A stretch of 64,000 nt of DNA from Sinorhizobium terangae (GTDB lineage: Bacteria; Pseudomonadota; Alphaproteobacteria; Rhizobiales; Rhizobiaceae): positions 1-64,000 of the forward strand of contig NZ_WITC01000085.1 in assembly GCF_009601505.1 (NCBI RefSeq). The letters are read 5' to 3'. Both the position numbers and the translations under genes were made by a program. A model generated the notes under the pieces. The model did not search any database. It was not told the origin of the DNA and saw only the letters and a program-made list of their open reading frames with translations. Numbering within the stretch: position 1 is the first letter of the stretch; each line of letters starts with the position of its first letter. Shown in pieces: positions 9,229-18,450 of this stretch.

Positions 9229-10146
9229 ATGGCATCCCTTGCGGTCAAGGTCGTCCGTCTCGCGCTGAAGGCCGTAGCCGCCGTCTCCGCCGAGGCCGCC
9301 GGCAGGCTCGCCTTCAGGATCTTCTGTCTCACACCGAGCCGCAAGCCGAACAGCGCCAAGGAAGCAGCCTTGCTGAAGGCGGCCGCGCCGACCATGGAAC
9401 GCTCGCGAAAAGTCACGCTGTCGTTCGCCGGTGGCTGGTTTGTCGCGCATCATTTCGCGCGGCGCCAGAGTGCCGAGGGCCCCCGTATCCTGCTCGCCCA
9501 CGGCTGGGGATCGCGCAGCGCCTATCTCGCGACCTTGATCGATGGCCTGCTTGCCGCCGGTGCGGAAGTCGTTGCGCTCGATTGGCCGGGGCACGGCGCT
9601 TCGCCAGGACGGTCGCTGACGATGCCGCAGGCGGTGAGGGCAATCGATGCGGCCTGGCGCCATTTCGATGGATTCGACGTCGGGATCGGCCATTCCTTCG
9701 GTGGCGCGGCCCTTGCGTGTGCGGCAGGCGCCGTCGTCTGCGACGTGCCGGCGCGGGTGACGGGAAAACTGGTCCTGATCGGCGCGCCGAGCGAAATGAC
9801 CTGGCTCTTCAAGGGTTTCGGCAAGATGATGGCGCTCGCGCCGGCAACCCAGACCGCCTTTGAAGGCATGGTAAAACGCCTCTCCGGCCGTCGGGTCGAA
9901 GACTTTGACGCGGCCCGTATACTGGGCATGCTCAGGAAGCCGGTGCTCGTTATCCATGCAGAGGACGACAAGGAGGTTTCCGCCAGCCACGCCCGTCGTT
10001 ACGGCGCGGCCGGACCGAACGTCGAGTTGTCCTGGGCGAACGGTTTCGGCCATCGCCGCATCGTTTCCGCCGAACCGGTCATCGACCGGATCAAGGCCTT
10101 CCTCGGCGAAGCCGAGAAAACTACTCACTTGAGAAGAATCGCCTGA
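9229..10146 (+). CDS. Alpha/beta hydrolase
   Basis: 305 residues. After a basic, amphipathic N terminus comes a hydrolase fold: oxyanion region LLAHGWGSRSAYLATLIDGL, ALDWPGHGAS, nucleophile elbow GIGHSFGGAA (Ser at about residue 157), a late acid in VIHAEDDKEVS and the terminal His in NGFGHRRIV, so the triad is complete. ATG 9229 follows an AAGAGAG ribosome site. It is divergent from, and likely controlled by, the MarR gene. Substrate unknown; esterase or lipase-type activity is the family expectation. Confidence 0.85.
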   Translation: MASLAVKVVRLALKAVAAVSAEAAGRLAFRIFCLTPSRKPNSAKEAALLKAAAPTMERSRKVTLSFAGGWFVAHHFARRQSAEGPRILLAHGWGSRSAYLATLIDGLLAAGAEVVALDWPGHGASPGRSLTMPQAVRAIDAAWRHFDGFDVGIGHSFGGAALACAAGAVVCDVPARVTGKLVLIGAPSEMTWLFKGFGKMMALAPATQTAFEGMVKRLSGRRVEDFDAARILGMLRKPVLVIHAEDDKEVSASHARRYGAAGPNVELSWANGFGHRRIVSAEPVIDRIKAFLGEAEKTTHLRRIA

Positions 10147-10213
10147 TACTGTCATCAAGACGTCATGCTATCCGTTGAAAGCGCATGCAAGGGCAGGCGT
10201 CACGGAGGATCGA

Positions 10214-10822
10214 ATGACAGTCATCAGCACGGTCGAGGAACTCAAAGCACTCTATGGCGAGACGAGCGAGGCCTCGGTCGTCAAAGTGACGAAGGCGCTG
10301 ACGACGGAGTATCGGCATATGATCGAGGCCTCGCCCTTTGCCGCGCTTGCGACGGTCGGGCCCGAGGGGCTCGATTGCTCTCCGCGTGGCGACGATCAGA
10401 GCGTCGTCCGCGTCGCAGACGACAAGACCGTGCTGATGCCCGACTGGCGCGGGAACAATCGCGTCGATTCGCTTCTCAACATTGTCCGCGATCCGCGGGT
10501 GGCGCTGATGTTCCTCGTTCCCGGGTCGAATACCGCGATGCGCATCAACGGAACGGCGGTCGTCAGCGTCGATCCGGAACTCACCGGCTCCTTCGAGGTC
10601 GACGGCAAGCATCCGCGCAGCGTCATCGTGATCACGATCGGAGAGGTTTATTTCCAATGCGCGCGGGCGCTCATCCGTTCTCAGCTTTGGAATTCGGATC
10701 GCTTTGTCGATCCGGCGTCGTTGCCGACACCTGGCACGCTGCTGAAAGCCGCAAAGGCGGATTTCGACAATGAGACATACGACCGGGAATGGCCGGGGCG
10801 CGCCGCCAAAACGATGTGGTAG
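10214..10822 (+). CDS. PPOX-class FMN-binding flavoprotein (pyridoxamine 5'-phosphate oxidase-like)
   Basis: 202 residues with the split-barrel flavin fold: SPFAALATVGPEGLDCSPRGD, MPDWRGNNRVDSLLNIVRDPRVALMFLVPG, RINGTA and the helix-rich C terminus QCARALIRSQLW. The sequence resembles the large group of uncharacterised FMN- or F420-type PPOX proteins rather than PdxH itself. ATG 10214 has a strong GGAGGA site. It follows the MarR-controlled hydrolase by 67 bases on the same strand, so it could share its transcript. Confidence 0.83.
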   Translation: MTVISTVEELKALYGETSEASVVKVTKALTTEYRHMIEASPFAALATVGPEGLDCSPRGDDQSVVRVADDKTVLMPDWRGNNRVDSLLNIVRDPRVALMFLVPGSNTAMRINGTAVVSVDPELTGSFEVDGKHPRSVIVITIGEVYFQCARALIRSQLWNSDRFVDPASLPTPGTLLKAAKADFDNETYDREWPGRAAKTMW

Positions 10823-10860
10823 GCGCGGCCGATCCTTCTGGCGGCGGATACCGGGGCGGG

Positions 10861-11931
10861 CTACCGGCGATAGATCAACCAGTTGCGGCCGGAATCCTTG
10901 CGCATTCCCTCCTCGAAGAGGACTGTCCGGTTTCGCCCGGCATTCTTGGCGGAATAGAGGGCAACATCGGCTTTGTTATAGAGATCGACCGGATCTTCCG
11001 CCTCGGTCGCCATGCAGACGCCGACGGAGAGGGTGATCGGGCCGTAATTGACGCCCGTCTTGGAGTTCTTGAAGGGCGTGCCGGCAAGCACGGTGCGGAT
11101 CCGGTCAGCCGTCTGCAGGCATTCTTCCTGGGTGATGTCGTGGAGAATGACGGCGAATTCCTCGCCGCCCGTGCGCGCCACAAAAGCATCCCGGCGCAAG
11201 TTGGCGCGGATGACACTGGCGACGGTCGCAAGGATCTTGTCGCCGACCGGATGACCGAACGTGTCGTTGACCTTCTTGAAATGATCGATATCGGCGACGA
11301 GCAGGCCCGTGAAGTTGCGCAGATGTTCGCTGTTGTACACGCTGGCCAGGGCGTCGTCGAAAGCTCGCCGGTTGGCGAGGCGCGTCAATGAATCGGTATT
11401 GGCGATGCGCTTGTATTCGTCGAGTTCCTGTCGAATGATCTCCATTTCAGCGGATTTCTGGACGACGGTCTGAACGCGCTCCTTGCCTTGGTTCATGGTG
11501 TCCACCGTCGCTTCCGTCAGGATCCCGATGGCGTGGCGCAGAATGTCCGCGCTCGCAGCGCTCTTGCTGGTCATGTTGAGATAGGCTTCGTCGAGAACCT
11601 TGTTGTAGTTCTCGAGGGCGTATTGCTCGTCTTTCAAGAGGTTGACGAGCTCGCTCAGTTTGGCAGCAAGCGTGTTGTGTGCCCGCTCGATGCCATGCGG
11701 ATGGTGAATGTGGCTGAAATATTGTGCGCCGATCGCGTCGAGCTCTTCCTGTGTCGCCCGGCTGCCAAGCGCCGCAAGCTCCTTGGACAATTGCTGGTTC
11801 GAGCCGAGGTAGGCCTCGTAATAAAGTTCGTAGTTGCGCGGTATTGGCGCCACTCCCATCATCCGCATGGCGTGGGTGATCTGCGCGGCGATATCCGGCG
11901 CGGGCGCCTTATTCGAGGTTGCCGTTTGCAT
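10861..11931 (-). CDS. GGDEF-domain diguanylate cyclase
   Basis: 356 residues. The N-terminal ~180 are helical (starting ITHAMRMMGVAPIPRNYELYYEA) without membrane helices. The rest is a GGDEF domain: NTDSLTRLANRRAFDDAL, DIDHFKKVNDTFGH with the metal-binding Asp, and the active-site RTGGEEFAVI. The residues before the active site (NLRRDAF) do not fit the standard RxxD inhibitory-site spacing, so product inhibition may be absent. ATG 11931 has AGGAGG seven bases upstream, better than the overlapping TTG at 11937. Makes cyclic di-GMP; its input signal is unknown. Confidence 0.92.
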   Translation of the reverse strand: MQTATSNKAPAPDIAAQITHAMRMMGVAPIPRNYELYYEAYLGSNQQLSKELAALGSRATQEELDAIGAQYFSHIHHPHGIERAHNTLAAKLSELVNLLKDEQYALENYNKVLDEAYLNMTSKSAASADILRHAIGILTEATVDTMNQGKERVQTVVQKSAEMEIIRQELDEYKRIANTDSLTRLANRRAFDDALASVYNSEHLRNFTGLLVADIDHFKKVNDTFGHPVGDKILATVASVIRANLRRDAFVARTGGEEFAVILHDITQEECLQTADRIRTVLAGTPFKNSKTGVNYGPITLSVGVCMATEAEDPVDLYNKADVALYSAKNAGRNRTVLFEEGMRKDSGRNWLIYRR

Positions 11932-12085
11932 ATGCAAACCTCCTTTATTTATTCATTGCTAAAGTCTGGTGATAGGGAGAAATGATTTGTGAAGTCTTAA
12001 TGATTGCTTGAGCGGATCGGTACAATTCGACCAATTTGGGGTTGATGCGCCTACGGCACGATGCGTCTTGTCGGGCGCGCAAAGG

Positions 12086-12123
12086 GCGCTGTAATACTTT
12101 GATTTTAAGCAAACATGCGGTAG
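12086..12123 (+). repeat. Partial, degenerate copy of the repeated intergenic element
   Basis: GCGCTGTAATACTTTGATTTT followed by ATGCGGTAG matches the head and the tail of the element at 60342-60416, with the central dyad mostly missing. It lies in the 261-base gap between fumC and the diguanylate cyclase. A strong GC hairpin (GCCGCGGCGC / GCGCCGCGGC, 12153-12180) without a U-tract sits just beside it and may end fumC transcription. Confidence 0.35.
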
Positions 12124-12192
12124 CGCCGCGTATGATGACGGCGGCGGGTGTCGCCGCGGCGCCGGTGAGCGCGCCGCGGCAATCGAGATCGG

Positions 12193-13584
12193 TCAGGCGG
12201 GGCTGATCATCGTTTCCGGGCGGACGATTGCGTCGAACTCTTCGTTGGTCACATAGCCGCCGCCGACGGCTTCTTCGCGAAGCGTCGTGCCGTTCTTGTG
12301 TGCGGTCTTGGCGATCTTGGCGGCATTGTCGTAGCCGATCTTCGGCGCCAGCGCGGTGACGAGCATCAGCGAGCGGTCGAGTGCCGCCTTGATATTGTCC
12401 TCGCGCGCCTCGATGCCGACGACGCAATTGTCGGTGAACGAAACGGCCGCATCGGCGAGAAGCTGTACCGACTGAAGGAAGTTATAGGCCATCAGCGGAT
12501 TGTAGACGTTGAGTTCGAAATGGCCCTGGCTGCCGGCGAAGGTGAGGGCCGCGTGGTTGCCGAACACCTGGACGCAGACCTGAGTGAGTGCCTCGCACTG
12601 GGTCGGATTGACCTTGCCGGGCATGATCGACGAGCCCGGCTCGTTTTCCGGCAGCGCCAGTTCGCCGAGGCCGGAGCGCGGTCCGGAGCCGAGGAAGCGG
12701 ATGTCGTTTGCGATCTTGAAGAGCGCGGCTGCGGTGGCGTTGATCGCACCATGGCTGAAGACCATGGAATCGTGAGCTGCGAGTGCCTCGAACTTGTTCG
12801 GCGCCGAGGTGAAGGCGATGCCGGTGATCGCGGCGATCTCTTCGGCAACCTTCTCGGCGAAACCGATCGGCGCGTTGAGACCCGTGCCGACGGCCGTGCC
12901 GCCCTGGGCGAGTTCGCAAAGGCCGGGCAGGGTCATCTCGATGCGCTTGATCGAGGACGCGACCTGCGCGGCATAGCCGGAAAATTCCTGGCCGAGCGTC
13001 AGCGGCGTCGCGTCCTGCGTGTGGGTGCGGCCGATCTTGATGATGTGGTCGAAGGCCTTCACCTTATCTTCGAGCGCCTTGTGCAGATGCTTCAGCGCCG
13101 GCAGCAGGTCGTGGATGACGCGCTCGGCGCAGGCGATGTGCATGGCCGTCGGATAAGTGTCGTTGGACGACTGGCTCATGTTCACGTGATCGTTCGGATG
13201 AACGGGCTTCTTCGAGCCCATGACGCCGACGAGCAGTTCGATCGCCCGGTTGGAAATGACCTCGTTGGCGTTCATGTTTGACTGCGTGCCGGAACCGGTT
13301 TGCCAGACGACGAGCGGGAAGTGATCATTGAGCTTGCCGTCGATGACCTCTTGCGCCGCCTTGACGATTGAATCGCCAATCGCGGGGTCGAGGCGACCAA
13401 GTGCCATGTTGGCGCGCGCCGCTGCCTGCTTGACGATGCCTAGGGCCCTGACGATCGCGACCGGCTGCTTTTCCCAGCCGATTTTGAAGTTCCCAAGCGA
13501 ACGCTGCGCCTGGGCGCCCCAATAGCGGTCGCTAGCCACTTCGATGGGGCCGAACGTGTCTGTTTCGGTGCGGGTCGATGTCAT
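12193..13584 (-). CDS. fumC: Class II fumarate hydratase
   Basis: 463 residues, normal length for the oxygen-stable FumC tetramer that converts fumarate to malate in the TCA cycle. The signature [15 protein letters not shown] is present, with upstream [27 protein letters not shown] and [16 protein letters not shown] active-site segments. ATG 13584 has an AGCAGGT site; the frame extends upstream to 13689 but the extra 35 residues do not look like fumarase. Transcribed leftward, apparently alone. Confidence 0.97.
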   Translation of the reverse strand: MTSTRTETDTFGPIEVASDRYWGAQAQRSLGNFKIGWEKQPVAIVRALGIVKQAAARANMALGRLDPAIGDSIVKAAQEVIDGKLNDHFPLVVWQTGSGTQSNMNANEVISNRAIELLVGVMGSKKPVHPNDHVNMSQSSNDTYPTAMHIACAERVIHDLLPALKHLHKALEDKVKAFDHIIKIGRTHTQDATPLTLGQEFSGYAAQVASSIKRIEMTLPGLCELAQGGTAVGTGLNAPIGFAEKVAEEIAAITGIAFTSAPNKFEALAAHDSMVFSHGAINATAAALFKIANDIRFLGSGPRSGLGELALPENEPGSSIMPGKVNPTQCEALTQVCVQVFGNHAALTFAGSQGHFELNVYNPLMAYNFLQSVQLLADAAVSFTDNCVVGIEAREDNIKAALDRSLMLVTALAPKIGYDNAAKIAKTAHKNGTTLREEAVGGGYVTNEEFDAIVRPETMISPA

Positions 13585-14092
13585 CGTGATACCTGCTTTC
13601 GTCTGCGGTTCATGAAGCCGAGGCGAGAAACCCTGTCTCAGCCGGTCGCTACGCCCCGGTGCCGGCATCTCTCTGCCCCGGTCATACAAGCTTGTAAAGG
13701 GGCGGCAAAGGCATGGCTCCGCCTACAATCGTTTGAATTATTGCAGCGCGGCAATCGAACTGCTTTAGCGCCCGCCGCGGCTGATCCGGGCTATTCGCGG
13801 TCGCGAGTTGTGGCCTTTCCGTCACATTCCGCGTTTTCCTCATGCACGGCGAATTGTAACCGGGGAAGCACCGATGCAGGCGCAACCGGCGCAAAGTGAA
13901 TACGAATCAAATTTTTATGGCGCTTCACGCGGCCTTCAACTGGGTGTTCTGAGACAGGTTTCGGCCGAGGGAAGGCGGGCCGTTTCCTTTTCATTCACCA
14001 TCCTTTTCTATAAGTCGTGGAGCACGAGGGCGTGGCGAGAATCTGGCACCGGCCGAATTCGGCGACAACGCAATACGGGGATCTTTGTTCTA
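13585..14092. other. Divergent intergenic region between fumC and the L,D-transpeptidase
   Basis: About 500 bases with no supportable gene. It should hold promoters for both flanking genes. Open frames cross it, but they lack ribosome sites and do not encode anything recognisable. No clear operator was seen. Confidence 0.5.
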
Positions 14093-15991
14093 ATGAGAAT
14101 TATCAAGTCGGCAGCGATTGTGGCGCTCATGTGTGGGTGTGCGATTGCAACCATGGATGTAAGGCCGGCATCGGCGCTCACCCTTATGGACTTCATTCGG
14201 GGCGGCAAGAAGCGAACGTCGCCGGAGCACGCCCAGCCTGCCCGGCCGCTGCCAGGTGTCGGCATGATCGTGCCGCAGCAGATCGATCCGAGAATGGCTG
14301 CAAAGCCGCCGCGCGTCACCGGACCAAGGTACTATACCTACAAGGCCGAGCCGCTGCGCCGGATCGCCACGGACCGGTTGCTCGATCCCGTCGTGACCGG
14401 TTCGGTGCAAAACGGTGCCCTGCCGCCGATGCTGCGCCCGCCGCTTTCGGACGCGCGGCAGTTTCTCCCCGAGATCAACGTCCGCGCTACGGACGCCGTC
14501 GCAAAGGCGGTCGAGAACTACTATGGCGGCCGGACAGACTTCGTGTGGATCGATAGCACCGGCGTCAACACGCGCGCCAAGTCGGCCCTTGCGGTGCTCG
14601 CGCAGGCCGCGAAGGTCGGCCTCGATCCGCAGGACTACGCGGTTGACGTGCCATCCGACACCTTCGATCGAGGCGACATGATCGCCCGCGAAAAGGAACT
14701 CGTGCAGTTCGAACTGGCGATGTCGGTTGCAACGCTGACCTATGTTCAGGATACGGTGCGCGGCCGCATCGATCCGAACAAGATCTCCGGTTATCACGAC
14801 TTCAAGCGCAAGAGCGTCGATCTCTTCGCATTCCTCGACAAGTTGGCAGGAAGCGACGACGCCGCGGCGCTGATTGAAAGCCAGAATCCCAAAAGCCCGC
14901 AATTTCTGGCCCTGAAGGCGGAATTGGAACGCCTGCGCGCGCTAACGGATGCGACCCCGCGGGTGGAAATCGCTCCGGGTACGCTGCTGAAGCCCGGCCA
15001 GAGCAACCCGGAACTCGCCAATGTCATCGCCGGCATCAAGCTTAAGGCGTCCGAATCGCTGAAGGCCGAACACGCCGTCGTGCTCGCGAGCTATCAGGGA
15101 ACGCCCGACTACACGCCCGAGTTGGTTTCCGTCGTCGAGGCCTTCCAGAAGGAACGTGGCCTGAAAGCGGATGGCGTCGTCGGCCAGGCCTCGATCCGTG
15201 TGCTGACGGGTGGCGAGACGACCGACAGCAAAATCAACAAGATTGAAATCGCGATGGAGCAGGCGCGCTGGCTCCCCGACGGATTGGGCAGCCGCTACGT
15301 CTTCATCAACCAGCCCGCATTCACGGCCTCCTACACCGACCAGGGCACGGAGCAGTTCTCCATGCGCGTCGTTGTCGGCTCGAAGACGAACCAGACCTAT
15401 TTCTTCCAGGATGAGATCCAGACGGTCGAGGTCAACCCCTACTGGGGGGTGCCGCAGTCGATCATCGTCAACGAAATGCTGCCGAAGCTCAGAAGCGATC
15501 CCGGCTATCTCGATCGAATGGGGTATCAGGTCGAAGTCGGTGGCCGCGTCGTGCCGTCGTCCGCCGTGAACTGGTACGGATCGACCACCTCGGTAGCAGT
15601 GCGCCAGCCGCCGAGCAGCGACAACGCGCTTGGCGAACTGAAGATTCTCTTTCCCAACGCTCACGCGATCTACATGCATGACACGCCGTCGAAGAGCTTC
15701 TTCAAGCGTGACCAGCGGGCGCTCAGTCACGGCTGCGTGCGCCTCGCCGATCCGCGCCGAATGGCGGCGGCGGTTCTCGGTAAGAGCATCGACGACGTCG
15801 GCAAGGAAATTGCGAGCGGCCGCAACAAGGCCTTGCAGGTGCCGCAGAAGGTGCCCGTCTACGTGTCCTATTTTACCGCTTGGCCGAACAAGACCGGTAC
15901 CGTTGAATATTTCAACGACGTCTATGACCGCGACATGTATGTGAACCGGGCATTGGATGCGACGCGAAACGCTCGCCGCGCCGAGGGATAA
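14093..15991 (+). CDS. Murein L,D-transpeptidase (YcbB-type, YkuD catalytic domain)
   Basis: 632 residues. A signal peptide begins MRIIKSAAIVALMCGCAIAT. A scaffold region follows, then a peptidoglycan-binding module at ~340-373 (LVSVVEAFQKERGLKADGVVG) and a YkuD domain at ~400-565 with catalytic Cys in SHGCVRLADP. Family function is 3-3 crosslinking of peptidoglycan in the periplasm, which in polar-growing Rhizobiales is a major part of the wall. I chose ATG 14093 because the signal peptide starts there; the frame runs open upstream to 13808 without a credible start. Confidence 0.92.
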   Translation: MRIIKSAAIVALMCGCAIATMDVRPASALTLMDFIRGGKKRTSPEHAQPARPLPGVGMIVPQQIDPRMAAKPPRVTGPRYYTYKAEPLRRIATDRLLDPVVTGSVQNGALPPMLRPPLSDARQFLPEINVRATDAVAKAVENYYGGRTDFVWIDSTGVNTRAKSALAVLAQAAKVGLDPQDYAVDVPSDTFDRGDMIAREKELVQFELAMSVATLTYVQDTVRGRIDPNKISGYHDFKRKSVDLFAFLDKLAGSDDAAALIESQNPKSPQFLALKAELERLRALTDATPRVEIAPGTLLKPGQSNPELANVIAGIKLKASESLKAEHAVVLASYQGTPDYTPELVSVVEAFQKERGLKADGVVGQASIRVLTGGETTDSKINKIEIAMEQARWLPDGLGSRYVFINQPAFTASYTDQGTEQFSMRVVVGSKTNQTYFFQDEIQTVEVNPYWGVPQSIIVNEMLPKLRSDPGYLDRMGYQVEVGGRVVPSSAVNWYGSTTSVAVRQPPSSDNALGELKILFPNAHAIYMHDTPSKSFFKRDQRALSHGCVRLADPRRMAAAVLGKSIDDVGKEIASGRNKALQVPQKVPVYVSYFTAWPNKTGTVEYFNDVYDRDMYVNRALDATRNARRAEG

Positions 15992-15995
15992 ATGG

Positions 15996-16022
15996 GAAGG
16001 GGGCCGCAAACGCGGCCCTTCT
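15996..16022. terminator. Bidirectional terminator between L,D-transpeptidase and gph
   Basis: GAAGGGGGCCGC / GCGGCCCTTCTC-type inverted repeat with an AAAC loop, followed by TCTCATTT on the plus strand. It lies between two converging stop codons. Confidence 0.75.
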
Positions 16023-16705
16023 CATTTGTGCTTTCGCGTGAGAAGCGTTTCGACCAGATGCGGCGTCAGCTCGTCGAAATGCTGAATGATGCGATCGGGA
16101 GCGAGGCTTTCGATCGGCACGTCGGAATAGCCGAACGGCACGGCAATAGAAGGCACCAAAGCGTTCCGCGCGACAAGAATGTCGTTGAGGCTGTCGCCGA
16201 CCATCACGGAGCGCTCGGCGATGCCGCCGGCATTGGCGACCGTCGAAAGCAGGTGTTCCGCATGCGGCTTGCGCACCGTGAAGGTGTCACCCCCGGCGAC
16301 AGCTGCGAACCGGCCGAGCAGGCCGAGCCCCTCCAGAAGGCGCGTTGCCAGCATTTCCGGTTTGTTGGTGCAGACAGCGAGCTTCAGGCCGGCATCCTGC
16401 AGGCGATCGAGTGCCGCGACGAGGCCCGGATAGGGCAACGAGTCCCCCGGCATCGAGCCGTGGTAGAAATCCACGAACTCCTTCATCTGCCAGGCAAGCT
16501 CCTCTTCGCTGAGTGCCTTGCCGCGCAGCGCGAACGTACGCTCGATCATCGCCCGCGCGCCATGACCGACGAGATGGGTCAGATCCGCATAGGTGACCGG
16601 TTCGATGCCCGCCTGAGTGACTGCGTGGTTGAGACTGGCGACGAGATCTGGAGCGGTGTCGACAAGCGTACCGTCGAGATCGAAGACGACAATGGGTGGA
16701 GACAC
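16022..16705 (-). CDS. gph: Phosphoglycolate phosphatase (HAD superfamily)
   Basis: 227 residues. HAD motif I FDLDGTLVDTAPD carries the nucleophile and acid Asp; motif II is AVCTNKPEM; motif III/IV is RKPHAEHLL and MVGDSLNDI. The layout and length match Gph, which removes 2-phosphoglycolate made by DNA repair or oxygenase side reactions. Start is GTG 16705 with a GAGG site six bases before. Other HAD phosphatases are possible, but the motif spacing is Gph-like. Confidence 0.88.
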   Translation of the reverse strand: MSPPIVVFDLDGTLVDTAPDLVASLNHAVTQAGIEPVTYADLTHLVGHGARAMIERTFALRGKALSEEELAWQMKEFVDFYHGSMPGDSLPYPGLVAALDRLQDAGLKLAVCTNKPEMLATRLLEGLGLLGRFAAVAGGDTFTVRKPHAEHLLSTVANAGGIAERSVMVGDSLNDILVARNALVPSIAVPFGYSDVPIESLAPDRIIQHFDELTPHLVETLLTRKHK

Positions 16706-16926
16706 CGGGAACCTCGCGTTGCGGAAACCATAGCTGTTCGGGTAGGCGAAGTGGGCGAAGAATGCAATGGCGCGGATCAGCGCAGCCTGCTGCCGGAATC
16801 CGGCAAGGGGCTCTTATTTTGGCTTTTGTTTGCGGCGACGGGCGTGTAAGTGTCTCAGCGGAAATTCTACAGTGGCTGGCCTGCTTGGCCTCGCCATCTG
16901 AGTGATCATGAGGGAGCGAGTGGCGC

Positions 16927-17622
16927 ATGGACGCCCGCCAGATGAAGATCAAGGCCGCAGCCGCGGCGCTTGAATATGTCGAGAACGGCATGCGGCTTGG
17001 AATCGGTACCGGTTCGACCGCGGAAGAATTCGTTCGACTGCTCGCCGAAAAGGTTGCGTCAGGCTTTCAGATCGCCGGCGTGCCGACGTCCGAGCGCACA
17101 GCGAGGCTTTGCCTCGAGCTCGGCGTGCCGTTGAAGTCGCTCGACGAGCTGCCGGAACTGGATCTGACGATCGACGGGGCCGATGAGGTCGATGGAAAGT
17201 TGAGGTTGATCAAAGGCGGTGGCGGCGCGTTACTGCGCGAGAAGATCGTTGCCAGCGCCTCCAAGCGGATGATCGTCATTGCCGACGAAACGAAGGTTGT
17301 CGACGTGCTCGGCGCCTTCAAGCTGCCGATCGAAGTCAATCCGTTCGGGCAGGTCGCAACGCGGCTGGCAATAGAGAAGGTCGCGGCCCGCATGGGTATG
17401 ACAGGCGATATCGTCGTACGTGCGTCGGGCGATGGCCCCTTCATGACCGACGGCGGCCACCTCATTCTTGATGCATCTTTTGGCCGTATTCCTGATGCAG
17501 ATGCGCTCGCGGCAGAGCTGAATGGCATCCCCGGGGTGGTTGAGCACGGCCTGTTCATCGGGATTGCGTCATTGGCGATCATCGCCGGTCCGGAGGGAGC
17601 CCGTACCCTGACGGCGTCCTGA
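16927..17622 (+). CDS. rpiA: Ribose-5-phosphate isomerase A
   Basis: 231 residues interconverting ribose-5-phosphate and ribulose-5-phosphate in the pentose phosphate pathway. Conserved blocks: [12 protein letters not shown] (phosphate loop), [26 protein letters not shown] with the catalytic Asp and Lys, and EVNPFG. The ATG at 16927 follows GGGAGCGAG. It is divergent from gph and followed by a DUF2059 protein on the same strand. Confidence 0.96.
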   Translation: MDARQMKIKAAAAALEYVENGMRLGIGTGSTAEEFVRLLAEKVASGFQIAGVPTSERTARLCLELGVPLKSLDELPELDLTIDGADEVDGKLRLIKGGGGALLREKIVASASKRMIVIADETKVVDVLGAFKLPIEVNPFGQVATRLAIEKVAARMGMTGDIVVRASGDGPFMTDGGHLILDASFGRIPDADALAAELNGIPGVVEHGLFIGIASLAIIAGPEGARTLTAS

Positions 17623-17743
17623 GCCGATCCCGCCGCTTTGATGAAGCGTCACGGAAGGCGCAGAAAATAGGTTTCCGCACATGTCTGCCTGGCAGCGGCA
17701 AATGGGCCGGGCGACAGGTGCCAACACAGGAGCATGGATAACA

Positions 17744-18289
17744 ATGAACAAACTCACAGGTCTTGCCCGCACTTTCGCAGCCGCTGCCGTTCTCGTTTCG
17801 GTATCGGTTCCGGCGGTTCGCGCCCAGGACGTGTCGGAAGACCAGATCAAGGCGGCACGTGCGACCATCGCGGCGCTCGGCGTGACCAACACTTTCGACA
17901 ACATTCTGCCGCGTCTCGCCGAGCGACTGAAGAATACGCTGATCCAGTCCTCGCCGAACCACCAGGAACTGATCACCGCAACGGTCGATGAGAAGGCACT
18001 CGCCCTTGCGGCGCGGCGCGCGGACCTTGAGCGTGAGGCCGCAGCCATTTATGCCAAGACCTTCTCGGTCGAGGAACTGAACGCGATCACGGAGTTCTAC
18101 AGCTCGGCGGCCGGCAAGAAGCTGCTGAACGACGGCCCGATTGCTTCCCGCGAGTTGCTGAAGGCAGCCGATATCTGGGCCGCCGGCGTTTCGCGCGACC
18201 TGACCCAGGAGGCGACCAAGTCGCTCGACGCGACCATCGGCGCCGCGCCTGCAGCAGACGCTGGTGCCGCAGCTCCGGCGCAGCAGTAA
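17744..18289 (+). CDS. Secreted DUF2059-domain protein
   Basis: 181 residues. The N terminus has a signal peptide (MNKLTGLARTFAAAAVLVSVSVPAVRAQD) in two short parts with a clear AxA cleavage. The mature protein is helical and matches the DUF2059 pattern: YAKTFSVEELNAITEFYSS, GKKLL, then an Ala/Pro-rich tail. Presumably periplasmic. ATG 17744 is preceded by AGGAG at ten bases. The family has no established biochemical role. A terminator follows. Confidence 0.85.
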   Translation: MNKLTGLARTFAAAAVLVSVSVPAVRAQDVSEDQIKAARATIAALGVTNTFDNILPRLAERLKNTLIQSSPNHQELITATVDEKALALAARRADLEREAAAIYAKTFSVEELNAITEFYSSAAGKKLLNDGPIASRELLKAADIWAAGVSRDLTQEATKSLDATIGAAPAADAGAAAPAQQ

Positions 18290-18318
18290 TTGCCGCAAGG
18301 CCGGCGACCGATCGACGA

Positions 18319-18349
18319 AGCCCGGAGCGATCCGGGCTTTTCTTTTTTT
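18319..18349 (+). terminator. Rho-independent terminator after DUF2059 gene
   Basis: AAGCCCGGA / TCCGGGCTT stem followed by TTCTTTTTTT. Classical form. Confidence 0.92.
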
Positions 18350-18450
18350 GCGTCGCAATACTATATCAATGGCGAGGGGTGAGGCGGGGCTTGTGCCTTC
18401 CATCCATCGACATTTTCGACTGATACGATTTTTTACACCAGGAGCTCGCC

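Noticed and set aside
12153..12180. Strong GC hairpin after fumC as a classical terminator
   Set aside because: The stem is perfect but no U-tract follows on the minus strand, so I did not list it as a terminator.
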